Shown: piece by piece, positions 24,555 through 32,807 of the stretch | How positions within the stretch are numbered: the stretch's first letter is position 1 | Layout: every line of letters starts with the position of its first letter | Source: Hymenobacter coccineus | GTDB taxonomy: Bacteria > Bacteroidota > Bacteroidia > Cytophagales > Hymenobacteraceae | Assembly: GCF_001816125.1 (NCBI RefSeq) | Contig: NZ_MDZA01000397.1 | Coordinates: 1 to 64,000 of the forward strand | Reading direction: 5' to 3' | Length of the DNA stretch: 64,000 nucleotides | Notes under the pieces: model-generated | Seen by the model: the letters and a program-made list of their open reading frames with translations, nothing else | Databases searched by the model: none | What the model was told of the DNA's origin: nothing | Translations under genes and position numbers: made by a program

Positions 24555-25481
24555 ATGGAAGATTACAATAAAGTCATTGAATCGTTAGGTGTTCGCTACA
24601 TCAAGTCCAAGAATTTGGTGTTGCAGCAGCCCTTTACCGTGCGCAATTCTTATGATGTCGGCAACACCCTTATCCTGTTGCACAAAGGCCGCATCTCCTT
24701 CGGCGAAGACTCGCACGTAGTCGAGGAGGGCGAAATGCTATTCGTGCCCGGTGGCCGGGCTACCCGCGTGGGCTACGGCAATGAGCCGGGCGGCCGCGTG
24801 ATCACCAACGACGACCTGATTACCAACAAAGACAAGTTTTTCTCCTCCAACGACCACATCGACCTGATCGGCGACGCCGAGCAGAGCCACAGCTTCGTAA
24901 GCTTCGACGCCAAGGTATTTGACTCGGTAAACTTCTTCGCGTCGCTCGACGTGCCGGCGTTCCTGATCAGCAAGAACAAGAAGATGGCCAACCTGATCCG
25001 GCAGGTGGTTGAGGAGAGCATCCAGGACCTGCCCGGCCGCGAGCGGCTCATCAGCATCTACACCGAGAACCTGGTGGTGGAAGTAGTGCGCTACGTGTTG
25101 CAAAACAACATGTTTGTGGAGCAGCTGGCCACCAACAGCACCTACTTCAAGGACCCGCGCCTGATTGACCTGTTCAACTACATCAAGGAGCACCTCGGCG
25201 GCGACTTGTCGAACAAGGTGCTTAGCGGCGTGGCCAACGTGAGCGAAGACTACGTGGGCCAGTATTTTAAAATGCTGACCAACATCAACCCGCAGGACTA
25301 TATCGAGTACCAGCGCATGGAGCGCGCGGTGTTCCTGCTGCGCACCACCAAAAAGAGCATCCGCGAAATTGGCAAGGATGTGGGCTACAAGGACACGGCC
25401 TATTTCTGCCGCCGCTTCAAGATGATGTTCGGCATTCCGGCCGGCAAGATGCGCCGCCGCGAGTCGGCGATGAACATCTAG
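24555..25481 (+). CDS. AraC family transcriptional regulator
   Basis: 308 residues from ATG 24555. The N-terminal part (about 1-190) has a cupin-like 'LLHKGRISFGEDSHVVEEGEMLFVPGG' segment that may sense a ligand. The C-terminal 100 residues hold the two helix-turn-helix units of AraC: 'LSNKVLSGVANVSEDYVGQYFKMLTNINPQDYI' and 'SIREIGKDVGYKDTAYFCRRFKMMFGIPAGKMRR'. Codon use is less GC-biased at its start than in neighbouring genes. The in-frame start at 24489 adds residues from the AT-rich leader and is less likely. The target genes are unknown, and it stands alone between two terminators. Confidence 0.93.
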   Translation: MEDYNKVIESLGVRYIKSKNLVLQQPFTVRNSYDVGNTLILLHKGRISFGEDSHVVEEGEMLFVPGGRATRVGYGNEPGGRVITNDDLITNKDKFFSSNDHIDLIGDAEQSHSFVSFDAKVFDSVNFFASLDVPAFLISKNKKMANLIRQVVEESIQDLPGRERLISIYTENLVVEVVRYVLQNNMFVEQLATNSTYFKDPRLIDLFNYIKEHLGGDLSNKVLSGVANVSEDYVGQYFKMLTNINPQDYIEYQRMERAVFLLRTTKKSIREIGKDVGYKDTAYFCRRFKMMFGIPAGKMRRRESAMNI

Positions 25482-25522
25482 CAGCGCCAGGTAATCGGTT
25501 GTAGTTAATTCGGTAGTTAGTT

Positions 25523-25557
25523 AGGGACCCCACGGCCAGTAGTGCTGTGGGGTCCCT
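25523..25557 (+). terminator. Hairpin after the AraC gene
   Basis: AGGGACCCCAC and GTGGGGTCCCT, a perfect 11 bp stem with a 13 nt loop, 41 bp past the stop. The T-tract is weak (GCTGTTTT). Confidence 0.7.
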
Positions 25558-25598
25558 GCTGTTTTGGGGCCCCGGGGCCAGCCCACTGGGGCCCACCT

Positions 25599-26366
25599 CT
25601 ACTCGGCAGCCACCGCCGCGGCCCCGCGCACCGCGGCCACCGCGGCGGCCAGAAACGCCGGTTCCTCGGCAATGCGGTTGCCCACCACTACCACGTCGGC
25701 CCCGGCTGTGAGGGTGGCCGTGATTTTCTCGGCGGTGTTGAGGCCCCCGCCCACGATGAGGGGTGTGGCCACTGTGGCCCGCACCGCGGCCACCATGGCC
25801 GCCGACACGGGGTGCAGGGCCCCACTGCCGCCGTCGAGGTAGGTGAGGCGCAGGCCCAGCTGCTCGCCGGCCAGGGCCGTGGTAGCGGCAATCCCGGGTT
25901 TGTCGTGCGGCAGCGGGGCCGTGCCGCTCATGTAGGAAGCCGTAGTAGGCCGACCGCTGTCGACGAGCAGGTAGCCGGTAGGCAGCAGCTCCAGCCCGCT
26001 GGCACGCAGGCGCGGGGCAGCCACCACGTGCTGCCCAATCAGGAACTCGGGGTTGCGGCCCGAAATGAGGGAGAGCAGCAGCAGGCCATCGGCGGGGCCC
26101 TCCAAGTGCAGGCTGTGGCTCGGAAATAGTAGCACCGGCACCAGGCTATTGGCCTTTAGCAACGCCAGAAGGGCAGCCTGATGCGCGCTTAGCACCAGGC
26201 TGCCCCCCACAAAAAAGTAATCAATTGGGTGCTCAGCTACACGCACCAGCAGTTCACGCAGGCTGGATTCGGTAAAATCATCGGGGTCGAGCAGCACCGC
26301 CAGCGCTTTGCGGCCGTGCTGCCGGTGGGCAATAAACGAATCAAGCAGGGTGCTGGCGGGGCGCAT
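25599..26366 (-). CDS. pcrB: Geranylgeranylglyceryl/heptaprenylglyceryl phosphate synthase, PcrB-like
   Basis: 255 residues from the Met at 26366. TIM-barrel prenyltransferase motifs are visible: 'ALAVLLDPDDF', 'IDYFFVGGSLVLS', 'PVLLFPSHSLHLEGPADGLLLLSLISGRNPEFLIGQH', 'LTYLDGGSGALHPVSAAMV' and 'PLIVGGGLNTAEKI'. These enzymes attach a polyprenyl chain to glycerol-1-phosphate. The Bacteroidota branch is known to form archaeal-type ether phospholipid precursors, but its physiological role there is poorly understood. The start codon lies inside the 3' end of the upstream gene (26 bp overlap), which indicates translational coupling. Confidence 0.88.
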   Translation of the reverse strand: MRPASTLLDSFIAHRQHGRKALAVLLDPDDFTESSLRELLVRVAEHPIDYFFVGGSLVLSAHQAALLALLKANSLVPVLLFPSHSLHLEGPADGLLLLSLISGRNPEFLIGQHVVAAPRLRASGLELLPTGYLLVDSGRPTTASYMSGTAPLPHDKPGIAATTALAGEQLGLRLTYLDGGSGALHPVSAAMVAAVRATVATPLIVGGGLNTAEKITATLTAGADVVVVGNRIAEEPAFLAAAVAAVRGAAAVAAE

Positions 26367-27102
26367 CCGGGGAGCTGGGCTGGGCGGGGGAAAACGGCCC
26401 CGCGGCTCCCGCACCAGCGGCAGCCGCGTCGGCGCGGGCCGCAAGGTCGGGATTTTTGGGCGCTTGCGCGTCCTCTACAGCCGATTCCACCGCTTTGTGA
26501 CCCACTAGCGCCGCAATGCTTACTGCTGCGGCCTGCGAAATCAGGCCCCGGGCCACATCCGACTGCCACGCGGCTTTCGCCAACGAGCCCAGCGTGCTGG
26601 CAGCTTCTGATTTAAACCAAGATTCTTTGGGCGCCGGCTTGGCATCGGTAGCTTTTTTAGCTCCAGGCTCCGACCGAAGGGCCGGGGGACGGGAAGGCTG
26701 CGCGGCCGGCTGGGGCTCAAATGGATCGGGCTCGTGCGCGGCAGCGGGGCCCTTGGGGGCCGCATCGAAACCCATTGCTTCTTGGAACACGGCTGCCGAA
26801 GCGGCCGCCGATTTGGGGGCGTTGGGGTCGCGGGGGCCCTTCTTGTCTTTTTTACCTTTGGGTGGCGCCGTGGGACCACTTTCGTTAGCGTAGCGACGGG
26901 GCTTGGATTTGCTGCTGAACAGCTTAGTAATCAGCCATATGCTGCCAGTCAGCCCGGCGCCGGCAATCACTACCTTCCCCACTTGCACGGTTTTTTCTTT
27001 TATCTGTTCGACGTCACCGCGCAAGGCACGCTCGTACTCAAGTTTTTTTTGCTCCAAGAACTCTTTTTCGCTGTCGAAAAGCGGGTTGTGCAGGTCACTC
27101 AT
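26341..27102 (-). CDS. Hypothetical membrane-anchored protein with Pro/Ala-rich linker
   Basis: 253 residues. An N-terminal charged helix (EKEFLEQKKLEYERALRGDVEQIKEK) precedes one transmembrane segment (about 42-63, VGKVVIAGAGLTGSIWLITKLF). A Lys/Pro/Ala-rich disordered stretch follows (about 68-165), then a hydrophobic region 'VARGLISQAAAVSIAALVGHKAV' and a disordered Ala/Pro tail. It looks like a YtxH- or phage-shock-type envelope helper but matches no family I can name. It sits in an apparent operon: holin-like gene, this gene, then pcrB, with a 30 bp gap and a 26 bp overlap. Confidence 0.65.
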   Translation of the reverse strand: MSDLHNPLFDSEKEFLEQKKLEYERALRGDVEQIKEKTVQVGKVVIAGAGLTGSIWLITKLFSSKSKPRRYANESGPTAPPKGKKDKKGPRDPNAPKSAAASAAVFQEAMGFDAAPKGPAAAHEPDPFEPQPAAQPSRPPALRSEPGAKKATDAKPAPKESWFKSEAASTLGSLAKAAWQSDVARGLISQAAAVSIAALVGHKAVESAVEDAQAPKNPDLAARADAAAAGAGAAGPFSPAQPSSPDAPRQHPA

Positions 27103-27132
27103 GGCGAAAGGATAGGAAAGAGGCAGAGGGTA

Positions 27133-27501
27133 TTAGTGCTTGTTCGATTTGTAAATAGTGTCCTTCAGCGTTTTGTCAGCTAAGCCTTGAAACGCTTTTT
27201 TATCAATGCCCACTAGTACCAGCACCAATAGTAGCAGGTAGAAGCCAGCTACGGCCGCGAAGCCCAGCGAATGGCTGTCGAACACGTCGTTCAGGGCCAG
27301 CGCGGCGTACAGGTTGAGAAATAAGAAGAACATCAACCCGAAGAAGGCCAAGAATATGCCGTGCGCCACGCTGACGAACAGGCCATTGGTGCGCTGCTGC
27401 AACTCCAGCCGGATCAGGTCGATGCGGGTATCGACGTAACCGGTGAGGTTGCTGATGAGGGTTTCGGGGCGCGGGGCGGAAGAATGGTCGTCGTGGGCCA
27501 T
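27133..27501 (-). CDS. Phage holin family / DUF1469-like membrane protein
   Basis: 122 residues from the Met at 27501. A short polar N-terminus is followed by an amphipathic helix 'YVDTRIDLIRLELQQR' and two transmembrane helices (about 43-64 and 78-98, 'GIFLAFFGLMFFLFLNLYAALAL' and 'AAVAGFYLLLLVLVLVGI'). This is the standard layout of the phage-holin-family/DUF1469 proteins that accompany YtxH-like genes. The name is historical: the protein is a chromosomal envelope component, not a lysis protein. It is the first gene of the three-gene operon ending in pcrB. Confidence 0.82.
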   Translation of the reverse strand: MAHDDHSSAPRPETLISNLTGYVDTRIDLIRLELQQRTNGLFVSVAHGIFLAFFGLMFFLFLNLYAALALNDVFDSHSLGFAAVAGFYLLLLVLVLVGIDKKAFQGLADKTLKDTIYKSNKH

Positions 27502-27683
27502 AGGTGCGGGGGAGAAACAGAGAATAGCAGATAGGCAGTGCCTACAGGTGGCACTGGCCACTTCTACGCAAAAATGCCAGCCAGGGCTGACTTTTGCTCC
27601 GGACGAGTACGCAACCCCGCCGGTTACTTTGCTGTTGCGTGGGCTATGGGGGCCCTGGGCCCCGTTCCGCTTCTAGTTTTCTC

Positions 27684-28826
27684 GTGAGCCAAACCCATTA
27701 CCAAGTGCTGGGCGTTGCCCCAACCGCCTCGGCCGCCGATGTGAAGCGCGCCTACCGGCAGTTGGTGGTGCGCTACCACCCCGACAAGCACGGCGGCGAC
27801 GTGCGCTACGAGGAGCAGTTCAAGGCCGTGGCCGCGGCTTACCGCGTGCTGGGCGACGCCGGCCGGCGCGCCACCTACGATTTTCAGCTGGCCCAGGCCC
27901 TCCGCCGCGCCGACGATGAGCGCCGCCAGCAGCAATACCGGCCCGCCGGCCAGCACGTGTACGGCGTGCCCATGCCGCCGCCCGCGCCGCTGCGTACGCG
28001 CCCACCCGCCAGCAGCCGCGAGCGTCACTACCAAAGCATTCCGCGGCAGCGCGTGCGCTTCGTGCGGCGCGACTGGCTGCTCACGCTGGCCTTTTTTGCC
28101 GCGACGGCGCTGTTTAGCCTGGCGGTGAAGGCCACAATGGACCGCGTGACGGCCAATGCTCACTACCGCCGAGGCCTGGCCGCCTACGGACGCAGCGACT
28201 TCAGCGCGGCCTATTTGGCGTTTGGCCAAACGCTCGACTTCCGCACCGACGCCGCGGGGGCCCTGCGCCGCCGCGGCGAGTTGCGCTTACTAGTAATCCA
28301 CGACCCCGAGGGGGCCCGCACCGACCTGCAAGCCGCGCTGCAACAGGAAAACCCGCCCGCCGTGCGTTCCCAGCTCTACTATTACCTCGGCCGCTGCGAA
28401 ACGGCGCTGGGCCACCCCCCGCAGGCCGATGCGCAATATTCGCAGGCCCTGGCCATCGACTCGGTCTTCAGCGCCGCTTGGCTAGCCCGGGGCCAGGGCC
28501 GCCTGCTTGACCTGCGCCGTCCCGCCGCCGCCCTGGCCGATTTCAACCAGAGCTTGGCTCAAGCACAGGCCGCTGGACAGCCGGGGCCCTGGCGGGCGGC
28601 GCAACTGCGCGGCTTGGCCCTGGCCACGCTCGGCCGCTACCCCGAAGCGCGCGCTGCCTACGAGGCTGCCCTGCTGGCCCACCCGCGCGATGGCCAAACC
28701 CATTTCTTACTCGGCCGCCTGGCCCAGCACCTGGGCGACGCCCCGGCGGCGTGCGAGTTCTTCCGGCGGTCGCTGGAACTGGGCTACGCTTTTGCCGCCG
28801 CGGCTTATGAGCAAAGCTGCCCTTGA
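27684..28826 (+). CDS. Membrane-anchored J-domain protein with TPR repeats
   Basis: 380 residues from GTG 27684 (VSQTHYQVLGVAPTASAADV). The J-domain covers residues 3-65 with the essential HPD at 32-34 (RYHPDKHGG), so it should stimulate a DnaK-type ATPase. A Gln/Pro-rich linker follows, then one transmembrane helix (about 128-147, DWLLTLAFFAATALFSLAV). The C-terminal half carries about five tetratricopeptide repeats ('HYRRGLAAYGRSDFSAAYLAFGQTL', 'AQYSQALAIDSVFSAAWLARGQG' and similar). The topology puts the J-domain in the cytosol and the TPRs in the periplasm. No Gly/Phe or zinc-finger region is present, so it is not DnaJ itself. Confidence 0.88.
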   Translation: MSQTHYQVLGVAPTASAADVKRAYRQLVVRYHPDKHGGDVRYEEQFKAVAAAYRVLGDAGRRATYDFQLAQALRRADDERRQQQYRPAGQHVYGVPMPPPAPLRTRPPASSRERHYQSIPRQRVRFVRRDWLLTLAFFAATALFSLAVKATMDRVTANAHYRRGLAAYGRSDFSAAYLAFGQTLDFRTDAAGALRRRGELRLLVIHDPEGARTDLQAALQQENPPAVRSQLYYYLGRCETALGHPPQADAQYSQALAIDSVFSAAWLARGQGRLLDLRRPAAALADFNQSLAQAQAAGQPGPWRAAQLRGLALATLGRYPEARAAYEAALLAHPRDGQTHFLLGRLAQHLGDAPAACEFFRRSLELGYAFAAAAYEQSCP

Positions 28827-28950
28827 TTATTGGGCTGTTGGCTTTTGGATGATGGCCGGTGGCTTTCTCGTTGACAACGAGCTGTTTCGGCTTAATTAAG
28901 TACAGATCTGGTTCAGGCTAGGCACTTGGCTGGGCCCCAACGCACAACAA

Positions 28951-28984
28951 AAAACCCCGCTGGCTTTGCGCCAGCGGGGTTTTA
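28951..28984. terminator. Bidirectional terminator before the fasciclin gene
   Basis: AAAACCCCGCTGG and CCAGCGGGGTTTT with a 7-8 nt loop and A/T-runs on both sides. It can serve both the J-domain gene and the convergent fasciclin gene. Confidence 0.92.
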
Positions 28985-29009
28985 TTTTTTTCGAGCGGGT
29001 TAACGCAAG

Positions 29010-29579
29010 TTAGGGCATCAGCACGCTGTCCACTACGTGAATTACGCCGTTGCTCTGCATCACGTCGGCGATGGTCACGGTCGAAATACCGCCTTTCTCG
29101 TCCTTCAGCTCGATGTTTTTGCCTTTCATCATAGCCGTCAGGGTACCGCCGCTCACGGTTTTGAGGGTCGCCGTGCCTTTGCCGGCTTTGATGGCCTTCT
29201 TGAGGTCAGCGGCCGTCATACGGCCAGCTACTACGTGGTAGGTCAGGATTTTGGTAAGGGTCTCCTTGTTCTCGGGCTTCACCAGGGTCTCTACCGTACC
29301 GGCGGGCAGCTTGTTGAAAGCCTCGTTGGTAGGAGCAAATACGGTGAACGGACCGGCGCTTTGCAAGGTCTCTACCAGGCCCGCAGCTTTCACAGCAGCT
29401 ACCAGCGTGGTGTGGTCCTTCGAATTAACGGCGTTTTCAACAATATTTTTCGTGGGGTACATGGCTGCGCCGCCTACCATTACGGTGCCGGCGGTCATCT
29501 TGGACTGGGCCATAGCAGCGGTCGAAACACCAGCGCTCAAAAGCACAACAGTAGCCAGGGAAAGAATCGTCTTTTTCAT
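29010..29579 (-). CDS. Fasciclin-domain secreted protein
   Basis: 189 residues. Sec signal MKKTILSLATVVLLSAGVS followed by TAAMAQ. One FAS1 domain with both hallmark boxes: H1-like 'LQSAGPFTVFAPTNEAFNKLP' and H2-like 'ADVMQSNGVIHVVDSVLMP', separated by the YHVV core 'LTKILTYHVVAGRM'. FAS1 proteins mediate adhesion or cell-surface interactions. The codon use is less GC-rich than its neighbours, typical of a highly expressed gene. It appears monocistronic with its own terminator. Confidence 0.95.
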   Translation of the reverse strand: MKKTILSLATVVLLSAGVSTAAMAQSKMTAGTVMVGGAAMYPTKNIVENAVNSKDHTTLVAAVKAAGLVETLQSAGPFTVFAPTNEAFNKLPAGTVETLVKPENKETLTKILTYHVVAGRMTAADLKKAIKAGKGTATLKTVSGGTLTAMMKGKNIELKDEKGGISTVTIADVMQSNGVIHVVDSVLMP

Positions 29580-29725
29580 TGGGTTAACAGATAGAATGGG
29601 GGGTTTGAAATTGATACCCCACCTACGCCGGGTGCAGGCCCAGCGGATTTCGGCACGGTATTTTTTTTCGTTGCCGGAGTGGCTACCCTCTCTATTTGCC
29701 TGACTAAGGGGGCCCCAAGAGGCAT

Positions 29726-29760
29726 AAAAAAAGCCCGCAGCAGAACGCTACGGGCTTTTT
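29726..29760 (-). terminator. Terminator of tRNA-Phe
   Basis: AAAAAAAGCCCG and CGGGCTTTTT with a 14 nt loop, a few bases beyond the 3' end of the minus-strand tRNA. Confidence 0.88.
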
Positions 29761-29765
29761 GGAAG

Positions 29766-29838
<73 letters not shown>

Positions 29839-29840
29839 GT

Positions 29841-29873
29841 GTCCCGAAGCCAAACTTTCTTTGGCTTCGGGAC
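29841..29873 (-). other. Perfect 14 bp hairpin in the tRNA-Phe leader
   Basis: GTCCCGAAGCCAAA and its exact complement around CTTTC, lying between the promoter and 2 nt before the mature 5' end of tRNA-Phe. It would form at the very start of the precursor RNA. Confidence 0.85.
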
Positions 29874-29875
29874 CG

Positions 29876-29905
29876 CAAAGGTAAGCAGGCAAAACCAGGG
29901 CGCAA
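29876..29905 (-). promoter_or_regulatory. Promoter of tRNA-Phe
   Basis: The minus strand reads TTG (29905-29903), 19 nt, then TACCTTTG (29883-29876). This is an exact match to the Bacteroidota TTG-N19-21-TAnnTTTG consensus, placed just before the tRNA leader. Confidence 0.85.
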
Positions 29906-30011
29906 GAATTTCAGTAAAAAAAATGCGTCGGGGCCCTTGCCGAACACATTTTGTTCGGCATGCCTACTAAATTGCGTTCCCAAACGGTCCCGATTGGCTA
30001 TATTTACTGCT

Positions 30012-31415
30012 ATGTTGCAATCCATTCTCTTTGCGCTGCTACTGGTGGCCGCGTTCGGCCTATTTGCCTGGCAGGTCCGGAAAATCCGGGCCAATGTCCT
30101 CGTTGGGCGCGATCGGGACGCGGGCGGCCATCCCGCCGAGCGCCTGCGCAAAACTATTCTCGTGGCCTTTGGGCAGCAGAAAATGTTCAAGCGCCTCACC
30201 CCAGCGCTACTCCACTTGGTGGTGTACGTGGGCTTTCTGGTCATCAACATCGAGGTGATTGAAATCGTCATCGATGGGCTATTCGGTAATCTTTTTGGGT
30301 TTCACCGCTCGCTCCAATTCCTGGGGCCCGTGTACGATGGGCTAATGGCGACCAACGAGGTGCTGGCCGCGCTAGTAATTGTGGCGGTGGCAGCCTTCTG
30401 GTGGCGCCGTAACAGCAAGCCGCCGCTCAAGCGCTTCACGGGCCCCGAGCTGCGGCTGTGGCCCAAGCTCGACGCTAACATCATCCTCTACGTTGAAGTA
30501 GTGCTGATGGTGGCCCTGTTTTTTATGAACACGGCCGACCTGAAACTGCACCAGATGCGTGGTGAAGACCTGCCCGGCACCTTCCCAATCAGCAACCTGC
30601 TGGTAGGGCTGCTGCCCACTGGCCAGGGCACGCTGCACGTGCTGGAGCGCATCGGGTGGTGGGCGCACATCACCGGCATTTTGCTGTTTTTGAACTACTT
30701 GCCCAGTTCAAAGCATTTCCATATTATCCTGGCGTTCCCCAACGTGTGGTACTCGCGCCTGGTGCCGCAGGGGCAGTTTTCCAACGTGGAGAGCATTACC
30801 CACGAGGTGAAGGCCATGATGGACCCGAGCTACGAGGTGCCCGCCGCGCCGGTGGGCCCCGACGGCTCGGCGTTGGCCCCTACGTCCTTCGGCGCGAAGG
30901 ATGTGGACGACTTGCCCTGGACCAACCTGCTGAGCGCTTACTCCTGCACCGAGTGCGGCCGCTGCACCTCGGTGTGCCCGGCCAACCTGACGGGCAAGCT
31001 GCTCTCGCCCCGCAAAATCATCATGGACACCCGGGACCGGATGGAGGAGAAATATAATTCGCCGCTCATTTTCCGGCCCAACGTGTACGGCGCCGAGGCC
31101 AAGCACGAGCCCATTACCGACCTGGCCAACGCCACGCTGCTGCGCGGCAAGGTGACGCCCGAGGAGCTGTGGGCCTGCACCACCTGCAACGCCTGCGTGG
31201 AAAGCTGCCCCGTGAACATCAACCCGCTCGAAAGCATCATCGAAATGCGCCGCTTTTTGGTGCTCGAAGAATCGGCGGCTCCGAACTCGCTCAACGTCAT
31301 GTTCTCTAATATTGAAAACAACGGGGCCCCGTGGGCCTTCTCCCCTTCCGACCGCTTCAACTGGGCCGACGATTTATACGTAAAAGGCTCCACTCCAGTA
31401 GCCGCCGCGGTGTAG
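30012..31415 (+). CDS. Membrane Fe-S oxidoreductase (NarI-like domain plus two 4Fe-4S clusters)
   Basis: 467 residues from the ATG at 30012; the longer open frame reads through the tRNA region and is not real. Five or so N-terminal helices (from 'ILFALLLVAAFGLFAWQV' to 'TGILLFLNYLPSSKHFHIILAFP') resemble the heme-b/NarI-like membrane domain and include several His. The cytosolic part has two ferredoxin motifs, CTECGRCTSVCP at about residue 312 and CTTCNACVESCP at about 388. With the CCG protein 330 bp downstream it resembles an HdrDE-type complex that passes electrons between a soluble donor (perhaps an electron-transfer flavoprotein) and quinone. The donor is inferred. Confidence 0.85.
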   Translation: MLQSILFALLLVAAFGLFAWQVRKIRANVLVGRDRDAGGHPAERLRKTILVAFGQQKMFKRLTPALLHLVVYVGFLVINIEVIEIVIDGLFGNLFGFHRSLQFLGPVYDGLMATNEVLAALVIVAVAAFWWRRNSKPPLKRFTGPELRLWPKLDANIILYVEVVLMVALFFMNTADLKLHQMRGEDLPGTFPISNLLVGLLPTGQGTLHVLERIGWWAHITGILLFLNYLPSSKHFHIILAFPNVWYSRLVPQGQFSNVESITHEVKAMMDPSYEVPAAPVGPDGSALAPTSFGAKDVDDLPWTNLLSAYSCTECGRCTSVCPANLTGKLLSPRKIIMDTRDRMEEKYNSPLIFRPNVYGAEAKHEPITDLANATLLRGKVTPEELWACTTCNACVESCPVNINPLESIIEMRRFLVLEESAAPNSLNVMFSNIENNGAPWAFSPSDRFNWADDLYVKGSTPVAAAV

Positions 31416-31474
31416 CCGCCTGCGCGCGGCCCGATTGGTATTCTAAAAATCCCACCCTTTTTCCGTTTCGCGCC

Positions 31475-31699
31475 ATGCAAAAGCCCACCGATTCCTCGCA
31501 ATCCGCTGCTTCGACCGACTCGTCCGCGGGATTTACCACGACCACCGCCACGCGCCTCAGCCCACCGGTGGCCACCTTTCGGCAATATCTCGAAGGGCCT
31601 GCAGAAGCCTTTGAAGTAGCCCGCCGCCAAGCTAAGGCCGCCCGCGCCCTGCCCGGCGGGGCCCCCGACGCCGACGTGCGGCGCTTGTACGCCCGCTAA
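31475..31699 (+). CDS. Small hypothetical protein between the two Fe-S genes
   Basis: 74 residues from ATG 31475. The first 35 residues are Ser/Thr/Ala-rich and disordered. The second half is a predicted amphipathic helix (FRQYLEGPAEAFEVARRQAKAARALPGG). It has no cysteines and no membrane segment. It lies between the membrane Fe-S subunit (60 bp upstream) and the CCG subunit (48 bp downstream) on the same strand, so it is probably co-transcribed, perhaps as an assembly factor or small subunit. That is inference from position. Confidence 0.55.
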   Translation: MQKPTDSSQSAASTDSSAGFTTTTATRLSPPVATFRQYLEGPAEAFEVARRQAKAARALPGGAPDADVRRLYAR

Positions 31700-31747
31700 T
31701 CCTCTCCCACCCCGGGCCTCCCTGGTCCGTCTGCCTTTTCTGCCCGT

Positions 31748-32647
31748 ATGCTGCCCGAAACTGCCCCGGCCCCGCGCCAGATTACCGTTCCCGTCATGGC
31801 CGATTTGGCGGCCCGCAACGAGTCGCCCGAAATCCTGTTCTGGGTAGGCTGCGCCGGCGCCTTCGATGACCGCTACAAGCGCGTGACGCGCGCCTTTGTG
31901 CGCATACTGGACCATGTGGGCACCAAGTACGCGGTGTTGGGCCTGGAAGAATCGTGCACCGGCGACCCCGCCAAGCGGGCCGGCAACGAGTTTCTGTTCC
32001 AGATGCAAGCCATGCAGAACATCACGACGATGAACGGCTATGGGATTAAAAAAATCGTGACGGCCTGCCCGCACTGCTTCAACACAATTAAGAATGAATA
32101 CCCGGCGCTGGGCGGTGATTACGAGGTGATTCACCACAGCACGTACTTGCAGCAGCTCATCAACGAGGGTAAAGTAGGCGTAACCGGGGGCGAAAGCTTC
32201 AAGGGCCGCCGCATCACCTTCCACGACAGCTGCTACCTGGGCCGCGCCAACAACATTTACGAAGCCCCGCGCGACGTGCTGGCGGCCCTCGACGCCGACC
32301 TAGTGGAGATGAAGCGCAGCCGCGCCAACGGCTTGTGCTGCGGCGCTGGCGGGGCCCAAATGTGGAAGGAAGCCGAGCCGGGCAAGAAGGAAATCAACAT
32401 CGAGCGCACCGAAGAGGCCCTGGCCACGCTGAGCGGCGCCGCCGCTGCGCTGGCCAACCTGGGCGGCGTAGAAACCGAAACCACCGCCCCGGGGCCCCAC
32501 GATTTGCAGGGTAGCATCATTGCCGTGTCGTGCCCGTTTTGCATGACAATGATGAGCGACGGCGTAAAGAACAAGGAGCAGGAAGGCAAAGTGCAGGTGT
32601 TCGACCTGGCCGAGCTGGTGGCTTCTGCCGAGGGCATCAACGCCTAA
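31748..32647 (+). CDS. CCG-domain (Fe-S)-binding protein, HdrB/HdrD-like
   Basis: 299 residues. Two cysteine-rich CCG-type repeats are seen. The first has 'WVGCAGAFDDRYKRV', 'ESCTGDPAKRAGNE' and 'TACPHCFNTIKNEY'. The second has 'HDSCYLGRANNIYE' (about 158), 'GLCCGAGGAQMWKE' (about 197) and 'SCPFCMTMMSDG' (about 258). Such domains bind unusual 4Fe-4S clusters in heterodisulfide reductase, LutA and GlpC. Together with the membrane subunit upstream it should form a two-subunit oxidoreductase. The substrate cannot be deduced. Confidence 0.9.
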   Translation: MLPETAPAPRQITVPVMADLAARNESPEILFWVGCAGAFDDRYKRVTRAFVRILDHVGTKYAVLGLEESCTGDPAKRAGNEFLFQMQAMQNITTMNGYGIKKIVTACPHCFNTIKNEYPALGGDYEVIHHSTYLQQLINEGKVGVTGGESFKGRRITFHDSCYLGRANNIYEAPRDVLAALDADLVEMKRSRANGLCCGAGGAQMWKEAEPGKKEINIERTEEALATLSGAAAALANLGGVETETTAPGPHDLQGSIIAVSCPFCMTMMSDGVKNKEQEGKVQVFDLAELVASAEGINA

Positions 32648-32807
32648 AATCGCAGATTTTGCAGATTTGATGGATTTCACGGATTTTTTTGGGTGATTTT
32701 TGTTTTCTCCTTCGCCGGGCGGCACTGTTTGAGAGAACAAAGCTGTTGCGCTAAGGCAAGCCAAAAGCCTGCGAAATCTTCCTGAACATCTGCGAAATCT
32801 GCGATTT
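32647..32807. repeat. Inverted-repeat-bounded intergenic spacer
   Basis: AAATCGCAGATTTTGCAGAT (32647-32666) and its complement with one mismatch (32788-32807) bound the whole 161 bp gap. The left arm touches the stop codon of the CCG gene and the right arm abuts the next ATG. Inside, 'GATTT'-type short repeats continue (CAGATTTGATGGATTTCACGG), and the interior is much more AT-rich than the flanks. Confidence 0.85.

Noticed and set aside
30938..32224. A 428-codon minus-strand open frame over the Fe-S genes
   Set aside because: The plus strand here encodes cysteine motifs of two conserved proteins.
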